Source of the DNA: Bimastos eiseni
Taxonomy: Eukaryota > Annelida > Clitellata > Crassiclitellata > Lumbricidae
Direction of reading: 5' to 3'
Length of the DNA: 64,000 bases
NCBI GenBank assembly: GCA_959347315.1
Contig: OY365810.1
Coordinates: 7,000,800-7,064,799 of the forward strand
Both the position numbers and the translations under genes were made by a program. The notes under the pieces were generated by a model. It worked only from the letters and a program-made list of their open reading frames with translations, did not search any database and had not been told where the DNA came from. Shown piece by piece: positions 32,976-45,356 of this stretch (position 1 is the stretch's first letter; each line of letters begins with the position of its first letter).

Positions 32976-35900
32976 CCACGCATTCCTGTCTTGAATAGTC
33001 AGTGTATCACGCAGAGTCTTTGTGTCGCTGTGTTGGAGCAGTGCGTTTATTTAAAGATCCCTGGCTAAATGATATCATTGAACCCATGAACCAAAACAAA
33101 CGGACTAAAAACAACCAGGACAGAGAGTGAGTGACATATGTCACCGGTGAATGATCTGGTCTCCCTGGCGAAGCTTTTGTGTTGTGCTGAGAAAATTCCG
33201 AGGGTTACATTGCATAACATAAATTATTGTGCATGATAAAATTGTTAGGTAGTTTGGCGAGAACTCATTGTAACTCTGAGAGCATCATCATCGTCGTCGT
33301 CATCACCATCACCATCATCATTATCTTCATCGTCATCATCATCATCATCATCGTCGTCATCATCATCATCATCAATAACAGTAACATCAACAACATCATT
33401 ATCATTTAGCGGCGACGACCTACTTTGTTCTCGGTCCATTGCCATGTCCAGTTCTGATCTTCTAATGTTCTCATTAAATTTACGTTGTTTAGCCAGCGTT
33501 GAGTTCGTCTATACCTTTAGGCTAATTTCGCTTTCCTTCGAAACCTGTTTCGGTCACATTAGGAAACAGCAACCCTACATGTATTGTTGAGCCATTACAT
33601 GGTGTGATTAGAAGCACCTTTGATAAACTTTGGATAAGACCGATGTTTTGCCATTTCTAATAGTCTTCTTTAGCTGAAAGATCGTTGAATCCCTGGATAA
33701 GACGTCTTCAGCCGATAGAAACACGGTGGCTGTTGTTTGCAAGCGAACAACTGCGTAGTATTCCTTCAATGCTTCTATTGTCTTGCACCAGCTCACATTG
33801 TTCTCTTCTGCCAGACTTGCACCGAATACAACCGAAGAACAAGCTGTGCATTTGCGTCGTTGAGTGATAAGGCTGTTACGCAACCCACGCTTCGTCCATT
33901 ATTTCATGCATTTTGTTGTCCTTATAAGTGAAAAAGTACTGACTGGTTTACGTCACTGTTTCTTTAAGCATTTATGCTACTTCGCAATTATGAGTACGGT
34001 GACTGTATTCATATGCGTGCTGTCGGTGGGAAGGTGATATGGCGAGGGAGAGGATTACCCGTCCTTCGTCATGTGCCGAGGCTGAGAAAATGCAGTCGCT
34101 AAAGCTTCACACTCGTGACCCTACCTCTCAGGCCGGCTCCAAGGACTATTCTTTTCTACGTAGGCATAATTGTGTTATATCTAAGTCTATTTTTTGCCTA
34201 GTTGCTATATTTTCAAAATTATTATTAAATATTTTTATAACACTGCTGCTACCAGATGCTAGAGCCTATTTCTGATCGCCTAAAACTAAGCTCAAAGCAC
34301 CAACTTAATTTCGACGCTACGTCAAGACAGAGAGGTTGTCAAGAGATATAAAATCGATGGAACGGACAGACACGTTGTTACACAAATAACAGATATTTCT
34401 GGTCAGTGGAAGATACCTAAATATGCAAACCTAAAACTGGTCTAGTAATAAAACACTTATCATTGTAAACCTGTATTTCACTGAAATACCATGAAAATGG
34501 CTAACGGTATTCTCAAATGTAAGTCTAATTTTATTACGCATTGCATGTTGATATGTAGATTCTCAGACGACCCTGCTTGGAAAACACGAATGGAGCGAAT
34601 TATAAATGATAAATGAACGCAGTCAAGACCGACTCCTACATAAGGGTTCAAAGGTCAACGGGTGGTGACTTAGCTAGACTACATGTATGTGAAATTTCAT
34701 TGGGGCTGAACTATTGTCCCACTTTTGCCATCGCTGCAATGAGATTCACAGGTTCAAATAGAAACTCTATAAACGAAATGAACTCGTTCAACTCCAAACG
34801 CTTGAACTGTTGTGCGAAAACCGAAGTCTGTAAAAAGACTCTACATGTCTCACGTTGACAGAACTTAGCCAATGAATTCCTATCCTGCAGTAATCTATTC
34901 TTACGCAGCAAACAGCGTAAAGAAACCAGATATATAGTTGAAACAGGCCGTAGAATGACACATGCAAGGAATGCATACCCTGGAACTGAATCGAAAATAT
35001 ATTATCTATAAGTTTTACATAAGTCAACTATACTTGAAAATGGTGCATATTTCAAGCAGCATAATCGTACAATGGGCGGAGCATTTAATTGATTGATTGA
35101 TGGATTGATTGATTGCCTGACTGTCTGACAAGTTTACTGATTGATTGATCACTATAGTTCACTAAGTTCCATTTATTGATTAAAAAACCCAACAAACAAA
35201 CGTAAAGCAGCGAAAGCAATTAATAATCGATAGCTTTATTTACATAATTATTTTAAGATTTATTCATCATCTAATTAATATATCAAGACTAGAATATATT
35301 GGACTCCCACCTAAAGACCACCAACCATGGGCAGACTAAATATTGTGTAGGACTCATACCCAATGCCTTTGTTCATCCACGGATTAGCCAAAGCATAGCT
35401 TGGAGTTTTTTGGAGCTCCAACAGGTGGCCTGTCATCTGTCTCCTCGAACTCACAACAAGCGTTGCTTCGACAGGTCTATTCTAGCCAGGATGTCTTAGA
35501 GTAATGTGAGCCGAACTTGTATTCATGTACTGCTGTGATGTTGGTCTGACATATTCTAATCAAGACTATTCTGAAGTTATGCTATGTCTAGTCTGGATCG
35601 CAGTTGAGTCTCTTGTATCATCTATATAATAATTATCCTGCTGAATTATTAATCGAAAGGTCGGGATTCAAATCTCTTTCGGGGCTGAAAAGTCTTAAAA
35701 GACCTCCGCTACAGTTGCCCCTCTATCCAGACCCAGACCCAGTTGTAATGAGTGCACTGACCGTACACTTTTTACGGTGTAAAATGAGATCGAGGATGAT
35801 GATTATGGCTGGTTTAACCGCCCCCATATGCTGAGGCTAAGAAAATCAAGTCGCGTACAATTTTATATCTACACGTATATGGCTGCTTGTTGGGCTTTCT

Positions 35901-36420
35901 TAAGAACATGGCGCTACATAATTGAGATAAATGAAGCGCTTTAAAAATGTATTAAAGCTCTGTAAAATGATCAATTATAGGCCTATATACAAGATGCTAT
36001 TCTATTCCTTGGTTTATCTACTCATTTGCTCCTAAGTAATTAACCTAGATAAACAGGAATTCATGACCCACTCTGGGCTGCTCTCTGTGGGTGCCACTTT
36101 GTACTGGACAGTTTGTTTAGACGTAGGCATCTGATGAAGCATATATGTGAAGCTGATGAACCTGTTCAATGATTGCCACACGACAGGTTAATCATTTGTT
36201 TATAGGGAGGAGCTAGACATTCATTGTTACAACAGCAGGTCATCTATCACAGCATAAATCAACATAAATCAACATAGATCAACATAAATCAACAGCTCAA
36301 CAGCTGATCGCAATATTCACTCAATTATCCTTTCAACAGCTCACTCTTTGTGTCGGTGATGTCCCTGTCCAACTACCTGTTGTTGTAGGCCTATCTGTCT
36401 CATCCATCCATGTAGCTACC
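32976..36420. other. Gene-poor stretch
   Basis: Contains a CAT/CGT trinucleotide run (33284-33374) and otherwise AT-rich unique DNA. GGCGAGGGAGAGGATTACCC and GTGCCGAGGCTGAGAAAATG (34040-34090) resemble 35800-35850 and 53530-53620, suggesting a dispersed repeat. No exon was recognised. Confidence 0.55.
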
Positions 36421-36452
36421 TGTCCATCAGCCTGCCTGCCTGCCTGCCTGCC

Positions 36453-36484
<32 letters not shown>

Positions 36485-36955
36485 GTGAATTGTCCATTTG
36501 AGTCTCTCCATATGTGTGACTATATATGCATGTATGTTCGTCTGTGTGACTACTTCCATGTCTGTCTGAACGTTTGTCCTCATCATATCTTGTAGCCTGG
36601 ATCTATGCGTCTGTTTGCCTTATAGTATGTGCTGTGCGTCTATCTGTCTACGTCCATCCATTTGTCCGCCTCTTTGTCTTCCTGTGTCTCTCTTTTGTCC
36701 TCTTCTTAAATCACGCAAGCATCCCTTCGTGTCTGCGCATACCTGCTGTATATGTGCGATAGTCTATTTGTATGTCTACATGTCCCTGTGGATATGTATA
36801 ATTGTTTCTGCTTAGACTTGGATGCTGTCCAAGTTGTGTGGATCAGGCTGAGATTTGTATTTTGCTCATCACCTGATCTCAGATTCAACAGTAGCTGCGT
36901 TAATTGGGCGAAAGCCTTTGTTGCTCCGACGTAGGAGGTCTTCTTGTGTCTCTCA

Positions 36956-37222
36956 CTATGCCTGTCTCTCTGTCTGTCCGCCTGTCTCTCTGTCTGTCCG
37001 CCTGTCTCTCTGTCTGTCCGCCTGTCTCTCTGTCTGTCCGCCTGTCTCTCTGTCTGTCCGCCTGTCTCTATGTCTGTCCGCCTGTCTCTCTGTCTGTCCG
37101 CCTGTCTCTCTGTCTGTCCGCCTGTCTCTCTGTCTGTCCGCCTGTCTCTCTGTCTGTCCGCCTGTCTCTCTGTCTGTCCGCCTGTCTCTCTGTCTGTCCG
37201 CCTGTCTCTCTGTCTGTCTATG
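36956..37222. repeat. 20-bp minisatellite CCTGTCTCTCTGTCTGTCCG
   Basis: Thirteen near-perfect head-to-tail copies; the only change noticed is CTCTA for CTCTC in one unit. Period 20 is not divisible by three, so three plus-strand frames and minus-strand frames are open at once. A CTGC/CTGT run at 36425-36482 lies upstream. Confidence 0.97.
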
Positions 37223-37662
37223 CTTCTCTCGTACCATATATCTGTCTCGGTCTCTTTACTCGTCTGCCTAGCTACCTCTCCACTTAGGCTTATATACACA
37301 CACATAATATTATATAGGCCTACATATATACTGTATATATATATATATATATGATATCTGGTATTCCATTTGTATGCCTACACGAACTTGTCAGTTTATA
37401 TATATGGCTACATGTGTCTGTTCAACTATATGTTTGCGTGTTTATCTATTCATCTGTTTAGCTGTCTGGTTATATGTTCATTTATTATTTCTTGCTTATT
37501 AATTAAAAAATTGTCAAAAAATACAATGTTACCAGAATATCAGAGAGCGAACAGAAGCCCCAAAAGTCTCCTTGATTGGACCACAAATTAACTTGCAATT
37601 AGACAATGTGGTAAAATCTTAATTATGGAAATTATATAAATGATCATAGTACAATGTATGTC

Positions 37663-37695
<33 letters not shown>

Positions 37696-39212
37696 CTTTC
37701 TTTCTCTCTCTATATATATATATATAGTTCACTCTATGTCGATCTATATTGTTGTCTCCATGTATGTTTCTTTAACTGTCTAGTTGCCAGTGTGTGTCTG
37801 GCTCATTTTTCTTTGTGCAATTTCTTTTGATCTGCTTAATCTGACTCATGCGTAATTGCAGCCTGGTAAAGGATGAAGCGAACTCCCGATGGAATCGTCC
37901 TACTTCTCTGGAATCCATTGGACTGCCTCTGATGTTGATACTGGTGCATAGGAATTCATTTCCTGTTTTACAATTAAGAGCCATAAACCACCGGCGCCAA
38001 TTAGCCACAGAGACGATGGAGCCACTGGTCCATCCAAGCACACTTCAACATTCACCCAGCTGACATATATACGTACATACATACAAGCATATACAAGCAT
38101 ACGTACATACATACATGCACACAGGCAGAATGTCCTAACCAATCAGCCTATTGACCCTAAGCACATGTAGTTACATTACCGTTTCATTCCTGAGGCGCTA
38201 TAACAATGACATTTAACACTACAACATATTCAACGAATGCGTAGGTAAACATGTTTCAAATGTCTTTTTGTTTACTTTATACTGTTACTTAGTTCATTTC
38301 CAAGTTGTTCAACATAATGTATTCATTAGTAGGCTTATCATGATGAATATGCAAATTATACATAATTAAACGAAAGGCACATAATTATTATGCAATACCC
38401 CAAACCTATGCAGACGTACAAGACAACATCCACTTATAAAGAGGCATAGTACAAGTAGGTCCACACGCGTACGCATACAGACAAATTAGCAGATGCACGG
38501 ATACATGCAAAGATACATGTGCGTTGCTGTTCATTAGGGCTTACCATAAATTCAATTTAATCGAGCGATACAGCAACATCCGAAAAGAAAGTCACGTGTA
38601 GACAGCCAGTCAAGCACACGGACCGACACAGCAACATTCAGATACATAGAGTTACAGACAACACAACCTGTAATCACATCCTACTTATCACTAAAATGTC
38701 CTTAGCCATCACCCACCTGTCTTCCATCTTAACTCACCCCTCTCCTTGGTAACTTCTTAATGTCTCCAGGCCCGCTCTCCAATATAGGGCCTACTACTCT
38801 AAGAAGAGGGCTAATATAAGTGTCAATGTCCCAAGCAATGACCAACCCCATCCACCCCTTTCCGCTGCCCTCTTTCCCTCTTCCCTTTCTTGCTTTTCCT
38901 TCTCCCACTAAGCGTGCCACGTCACCTCAGACTCACCTGGTTCTGGTTAGCATGACCCGATGAACCAGTGACCTGGGTTCAGGGCTTCAGGAACCGCCCA
39001 ACAAGTACACGCCGAGTACGGTCGCTTGTAAGTACCAGATGCAGTTCGCAGTAGTAATCGAGTGAAGTACCCACAACAAGGCACTTATCAGTCACCCTAT
39101 ACAGCGCACAACAACGCGGGTTTATAATGAGTAATCTCTGATACAGGCAGCTGTGTAGATTGTATTAGTGCAGAAATGTATGTAATCGAATAGGCCCTAC
39201 ATATATATACTG
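37223..39212. other. Gene-poor stretch between two large tandem arrays
   Basis: Contains TA runs at 37334-37352 and 37663-37725. Otherwise unique AT-rich DNA with no exon recognised. Confidence 0.55.
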
Positions 39213-40556
39213 CCTAAGTAAGCGTGTTTGCATGTGTGTGTGGGTGTGTGTGTGCTCGTGTGTGTATGTATGTATGCATGTATGTATGTTTGTATGGATG
39301 TATGTATATGTGTATGTATGTATGTATGTATGTATGTTTGTATGTTTGTATGGATGTATGTATATGTGTATGTTTGTATGTTTGTATGTATGTATGTATA
39401 TGTGTATGTATGTATGCATGTATGTATGTTTGTATGGATGTATGTATATGTGTATGTATGTATGTATGTATGTATGTATGTATGTATGTATGTATGTTTG
39501 TATGTTTGTATGGATGTATGTATATGTGTATGTATGTATGTATGTATGTATGTATGTATGTATGTATGTATGTATGTATGTATGTATGTATGTATGTTTG
39601 TATGTTTGTATGGATGTATGTATATGTGTATGTATGTATGTTTGTATGTTTGTATGTATGTATGTATATGTGTATGTATGTATGCATGTATGTATGTTTG
39701 TATGTTTGTATGTATGTATGTATATGTGTATGTATGTATGTATGTATGTGTAGATTGTATTAGTCCTAAGTAAGCATGTTTGCATGTGTGTGTGGGTGTG
39801 TGTGTGTGCTCGTGTGTGTATGTATGTATGTATGTTTGTATGTTTGTATGGATGTATGTATATGTGTATGTATGTATGTATGTATGTATGTATGTATGTA
39901 TGTATGTATGTTTGTATGTTTGTATGGATGTATGTATATGTGTATGTATGTGTATGTACAAAAAAGTTTGTATGTTTGTATGTATGTATGTATATGTGTA
40001 TGTATGTATGCATGTATGTATGTTTGTATGTTTGTATGTATGTATGTATATGTGTATGTATATATGTATGTATGTGTAGATTGTATTAGTCCTAAGTAAG
40101 CGTGTTTGCATGTGTGTGTGGGTGTGTGTGTGTGCTCGTGTGTGTATGTATGTATGCATGTATGTATGTTTGTATGTTTGTATGGATGTATGGATGTATG
40201 TATATGTGTATGTATGTGTATGTACAAAAATGTTTGTATGTTTGTATGTATGTATGTATATGTGTATGTATGTATGTTTGTATGTTTGTATGGATGTATG
40301 TATATGTGTATGTATGTGTATGTACAAAAATGTTTGTATGTTTGTATGTATGTATGTATATGTGTATGTATGTATGCATGTATGTATGTTTGTATGTTTG
40401 TATGTATGTATGTATATGTGTATGTATGTATGTATGTATGTATGTATGTTTGTATGTTTGTATGTATGTATGTATGTATGTATGTATGTATGTATGTATG
40501 TTTGTATGTTTGTATGTATGTATGTATATGTGTATGTATGTATGTATTAATGTATG
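39213..40556. repeat. Higher-order TATG satellite (about 1.34 kb)
   Basis: TATG/TTTG/GATG tetranucleotides organised in larger blocks. Each block starts CCTAAGTAAGCGTGTTTGCA (39213, 39765 with CATG for CGTG, 40091), followed by TGTGGGTGTG and a CTCGTGTGTG element. Two block ends carry GTAGATTGTATTAGT, which also occurs just before the array near 39156. Block lengths are 552, 326 and about 465. Open frames up to 376 codons are artefacts. Confidence 0.95.
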
Positions 40557-41238
40557 ACTAAGTGTATGTATAGTTTGTATACACGTATTTATGTATTTAT
40601 GTATGTACATAAGTATATATTAATTGTTATTAATATATCAGCTGGAAGGGTGACCCTACTTACAGGACCTGTGTCCATCTGTTCCTATTGACCCCCAGCA
40701 ATCTATCAACATTTCCTATGTTTGTTAATTGGGATCAGTAAAAACACTTTGTTCTGGTTTTTGTATGTGATACTTATGTATGTTCAGTTTGTCTAAGGCA
40801 CATAGTCAGTATTCACACACACATTTCTACCATAGATGACAACGCACATTAGTGTCTGAAATACGCAGATATAGTACAATTGTGACCGTGCTTGTTATGG
40901 ACACACTGATTTCAAGAGTGACAAAACTATTTAAAACCTTCCTTCTGCTTTGAAACACAACCAATGTGGAAGCAAATAAGGAATGTTGAACCACAAATGA
41001 CGATAACCAGATGGTTTGTTGTTGATTCGTTGAGTTAAATGAATACATTGAGTGTGACTCGACTTTGTTTACTCGTCTCGTATCATTACTATTTGCCTAT
41101 TTCTCCATGTTACAGACTCCTTCCTTCTTTCAACGCCCGTTGTTGTTTTTAATGCACGATCAACAAATGGAAGGATTTATACAAAGAGTGGAGTGACAAT
41201 GAGAGAGAGAAATTTATATATATATATATATATATCTG

Positions 41239-41327
41239 AGCTCACCTCAGATAATTTATCACTATTGTCACCATTCCAATTTTTTTCATTATTAATATTA
41301 TAATTATTATTACTATAACTATAATTA

Positions 41328-41345
<18 letters not shown>
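41239..41345. repeat. Direct repeat, left copy (about 105 bp)
   Basis: Begins AGCTCACCTCAGATAATTTA and runs into a TA microsatellite. An almost identical segment in the same orientation is at 41965. The only difference noticed inside is TACTATAAC against TATTATAAC. Confidence 0.9.
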
Positions 41346-41370
<25 letters not shown>

Positions 41371-41401
41371 CAATGTGCATGGTTATATGTGCGTGTGCCG
41401 T

Positions 41402-41404
41402 TTG

Positions 41405-41490
<86 letters not shown>

Positions 41491-41492
41491 TG
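41402..41492. repeat. GT dinucleotide microsatellite
   Basis: About 90 bases of GT repeats with one TTTG interruption, between the two 105-bp direct repeats. Confidence 0.97.
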
Positions 41493-41964
41493 AGTGCGCA
41501 AAGACAAGGACAGAGACAGAGATAGAGGCAGACAGAGTGGGATAGAGTGAAAGAAGAAGGGAAACACTGAGTATTTGCTGTTACACGGATGAATGTGACA
41601 GACAGACAGAGAAAGAAGGATTGAGGCAGGGAGGAAGACAAGGAGGGAAGGAGACATTGAGGCATGGAGGGGTCTTGGACTCTGGGTCAAGGGTGGATGC
41701 ACCTCAGCTGTATTTAGTTCAACTAACCCCGCCTGAGGAAACAGAGACGAGGCAACATTAAACATTTAGACATAAATTGGAGTTTTGTTTGACATTAGAA
41801 GATAAATTCGTTCCTTGCAAGAGCTCAAAGCCACTGGGTCAGATAATATACGAAAACAAGAAGCAGCGTCTATTGACCTGAATTTCAGTTATTTTGGTTC
41901 ACGAGTCAACATCAAGGCAGGGCACCTCTGTACTGAGGAGGGTGACAGCTTGTACAAGGATTAT

Positions 41965-42080
41965 AGCTCACCTCAGATAATTTATCACTATTGTCACCAT
42001 TCCAATTTTTTTCATTATTAATATTATAATTATTATTATTATAACTATAATTAGTATATATATATATATATATATATATA
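41965..42080. repeat. Direct repeat, right copy
   Basis: Same sequence as 41239, offset 726 bases, also ending in a TA run. See the left copy. Confidence 0.9.
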
Positions 42081-42282
42081 ATTATATTATTCAAATGGCA
42101 AGAGTAGGGCATCTTGCAACCAATAGCAAATGCACGCAGTCAGTAATCTACAACAAATCATCTGGTAATTAGAATTATTTACGCAAGTGTCTTTCACTCT
42201 TCGCCTTTAACGATTAAGTCTTGAAGACATGACATGAGCTGCAGACGCCGTAGTAGAGTCTACTTATAAATAAGAAGTCTAG

Positions 42283-42480
42283 TCACGTGCCCGTGTTCCA
42301 CTCTTGCGCCCTCTCTGGTCTTATTTCTGTCAATGGCCGATTATAAGCTACTGACGCATCAGGTCGTAAAATGTGAGCCTGGTCCAAAGAGAGCTTCCGC
42401 ATTTCTTTCATGTTTAGCATGTGGTCAAAATGATCTGCTGACATCATTAGCATATTCCGAACGCTCTTCGATGATCTAAG
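42283..42480 (-). CDS. Candidate orphan terminal exon, unknown product
   Basis: The minus strand has TGTGCTTAG as a possible acceptor followed by 65 open codons to TGA: SKSVRNMLMMSADHFDHML, MKEMRKLSLDQAHILRP, then RPLTEIRPERAQEW. Composition is protein-like and unlike the surrounding low-complexity DNA. No domain was recognised, the tract before the acceptor is not strongly pyrimidine-rich, and no partner exon was found. It could be part of a decayed transposon. Confidence 0.25.
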   Translation of the reverse strand, partial: LRSSKSVRNMLMMSADHFDHMLNMKEMRKLSLDQAHILRPDASVAYNRPLTEIRPERAQEWNTGT

Positions 42481-42640
42481 CACATGGTTGACCTACCTGG
42501 CTGACGTCCAGGTCAACCAATCCACTTAACATAAAATCAGCAATCCTTTACAAAAGCGGCATCTCACAAAATATGAACATAAAATGCACATTAAATATGG
42601 CAAACATCACATATTTATAGTACTGGAATGTAGTACTCAG

Positions 42641-42671
<31 letters not shown>

Positions 42672-43282
42672 TAGCCATCCTATAATTATTATATTGGATG
42701 TGCATGCTAAGTATATATTGGAGCCATACATGTATGTCATATTATTATGTATCTAATATAATAGTGCACAGTAATATACTCGATACATTACTTATTTGAT
42801 AGATTTGATATGATACTTTATTGAACAGTCTTCAAACCCAGGGGAACATCAGATACGAACAGTCTAAGAATGTACAATCACAATATTATCATGCTTAGCA
42901 ATTACAAATCAGACGTTTTCTGAGTTGCTAAGAGTAAAGAGATATACTCAGAAGGTAAAATATTGGAATTACGATTACCATAGGAATTGATTCATTTGTA
43001 TTATTTTATGGTACAGTATTATAATTATTATATTAAACTTGTGTTCAGTTGTTAAATGATGAGCCGAGCTTACAATGGATACAACAACTGAGCCAAAAAA
43101 AATCTATGCAGCTAATATCATATATGAAAGCTTGTTTTAATGAACGATGAATGATCCCTCTATTCTAAATTAGTTTACTACTGCGCAGTTCACTTCGCTC
43201 AACATCTCATGAAGAGCCATGCGTATGTCTTGTCAGTCTTTTTCATCTGAGTGCATCTACGTTTGGCCACTGTTGACCTGCA

Positions 43283-43380
43283 CTGGGTGGCATTGCCAAG
43301 CGGAAGACTCGATCTTCATAGAGGAGAAGTGCGACGCTAATCAACTTCGTTATATGACGCAATGTCATTTACAGAAACTA
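43283..43380 (-). repeat. Inverted-repeat element family, half copy 4 (diverged)
   Basis: The minus strand reads TAGTTTCTGTAAATGACATT, GATTAGCGTCGCACTTCTCC and then a diverged GGCAATGCCACC in place of GGCACTGCCAG. Confidence 0.5.
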
Positions 43381-43572
43381 CGTGCATGAGGTTTATTAGC
43401 AGTGGTGATGGTAGAGGAGAATGTTGTGGAGTGTCATTGGAAGTGGATGTGGTACATACAGTATGAGGTTAGCATACATGTGTAGCAGTTACGATTGCGA
43501 TAGGGAGAAAGTGGAGGCGGCGTTATGATTATGATTGTAATGATGATAATGATGATGATGATGACGACGACA

Positions 43573-43603
<31 letters not shown>

Positions 43604-45264
43604 CGACGACGCCAGCAATAATACGAATGACGATGATAATAATGACGTTGATGATTATGATGACGACGACGACGATGATGATGACGATGATGATGATGAT
43701 GATTATGAGCTTGCTGTGACTGTTGTTTATGATAACATCAGCGCCTAGCGGTCCCCCGGATGTTGTGCTGCTGAGAACTGCGTAGTAATAATATTTTTAT
43801 CCTCCGCATAGAAACTGCGTCGCCTACAAATAACATAAACGATCTATGTATCGAGATGAAAGATTGCGACCATGTGCAGTCACTGAGGTAAAACCCATTG
43901 ACAGAACTTCAACGGAACTTCTCAACAGCGACCATCTGTCTTCCATTCAACTTTCCACAAACTCCTACCTGGTAAAGAAACGGAGTTAACGGACCAAATC
44001 AACCTGACTATTGAGCCATTGAATTTATATCGCACCGGTGATAAACTGGTCTTTCGTGCAGCTTTTGAATGACTATGAGATATTTCAGAGATTTTCGTTA
44101 CGTTACATTTATAGCCTAAATTCTCTGATCAGAGAAAAGAGCGGAAAGAAGGACTGTGACTTTGGTCTCCATTGATACTAAATTTTGTGTTTGTAACTTC
44201 AAATTATTTATTGTCGTCTCTCTTGCAGTGTTGGCTTGAATTTAATATTCAGTTTATTTTAAATTTTTTAATTATTTCAAGCCTCTGGATATGTGATTTG
44301 GTGAATAGGCCTACACATTTTCCTTTGCCATCTGGCCTACTGACATTGCACGGTCAGTGTTTAAGCTTACTCATCATAGCTGAGATTTGCCAAGATGCTG
44401 AGATGAAATCTCGAAAGAATATATTATCTGGTCAGGCAGAGATTAAAACCTTCGAACTTAAAGTTGACAGCCCCTCACTAAAACCACTACACGATAGCGT
44501 ATCAATAGGTTTAAAAAGCACAGGCCCTGTATCATGTTTTCTAGACGAGCTGAATGCCAATTGGCGACTGAGTATCAGCTCAAAGAGGCATCGAAAACAA
44601 AGGAATGATTGAGAAGGAATAGTCGGTCAAAGAACCAACGAGCGATAATAAAAGACAAAGCAATACCAAAGAAATAGGTAAAACTGAACTAAACACTGAA
44701 CAAAGAAAAAGGCAGAAAACGGATTTGTTAGATAAGAGTTATAGGGGAAGGAGATTAGAGAGAAAGCGAGAGGGAAGGAGAGTCAGACAAACAGAGACAC
44801 ACACAGAGATAAACAGAATGACATACAGAAGGTTTAGTATAACGAGCGTAGATCATGCGCAGCAGGGAACCAGTCTATTCCAAACAGATCATCACTGAAA
44901 ACAGCATTAGAACGAAAACTGGATTTATTTGTTTGAAACATAAGCTTATGCCGAGTCAAACCAAACACAGACGCACATCACGGGAGGTAAGGAAGACTGC
45001 AGGAAATTAATGAAACAAACTGAGAAAGAGACAGAGACAGAGACAGACAGAGAGACAGAGACAGACAACGGAGACAGAAAAAGGAACAGACAGAGTCACA
45101 ACAGACAGACAGACAAATAGACAGATGGCAGAGATAAAATAGAGACCAAGAGAAAGCGAAGCAGAGATACTGTAAAGAATAGAAGAGAAGGAATAGACAA
45201 AGAGAGCAAGGGTATGCTCCAAAAAATTGAGAGACAGAGACAGAGAGAAGAGAGACAGACAGAG

Positions 45265-45273
45265 AGAGAGAGT

Positions 45274-45354
<81 letters not shown>
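45265..45354. repeat. GA dinucleotide microsatellite
   Basis: About 90 bases of nearly pure GA, within a wider AGAC/AGAG region starting near 45020. Confidence 0.97.

Positions 45355-45356
<2 letters not shown>

Noticed and set aside
32433..33068. Ser/Leu-rich frames of about 200 codons that look like signal peptides
   Set aside because: Translation of a TCTC microsatellite in three frames at once.
39165..40610. Very long open frames (up to 376 codons) of Tyr-Ile-His-Thr or Met-Tyr-Val-Cys repeats
   Set aside because: They are open in most frames because the TATG repeat contains no stop in those phases; no start context, splice pattern or normal composition.
44172..44612. 146-codon plus-strand open frame
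   Set aside because: Hydrophobic then polar composition without a recognisable domain, and no partner exons; probably chance or an old repeat.
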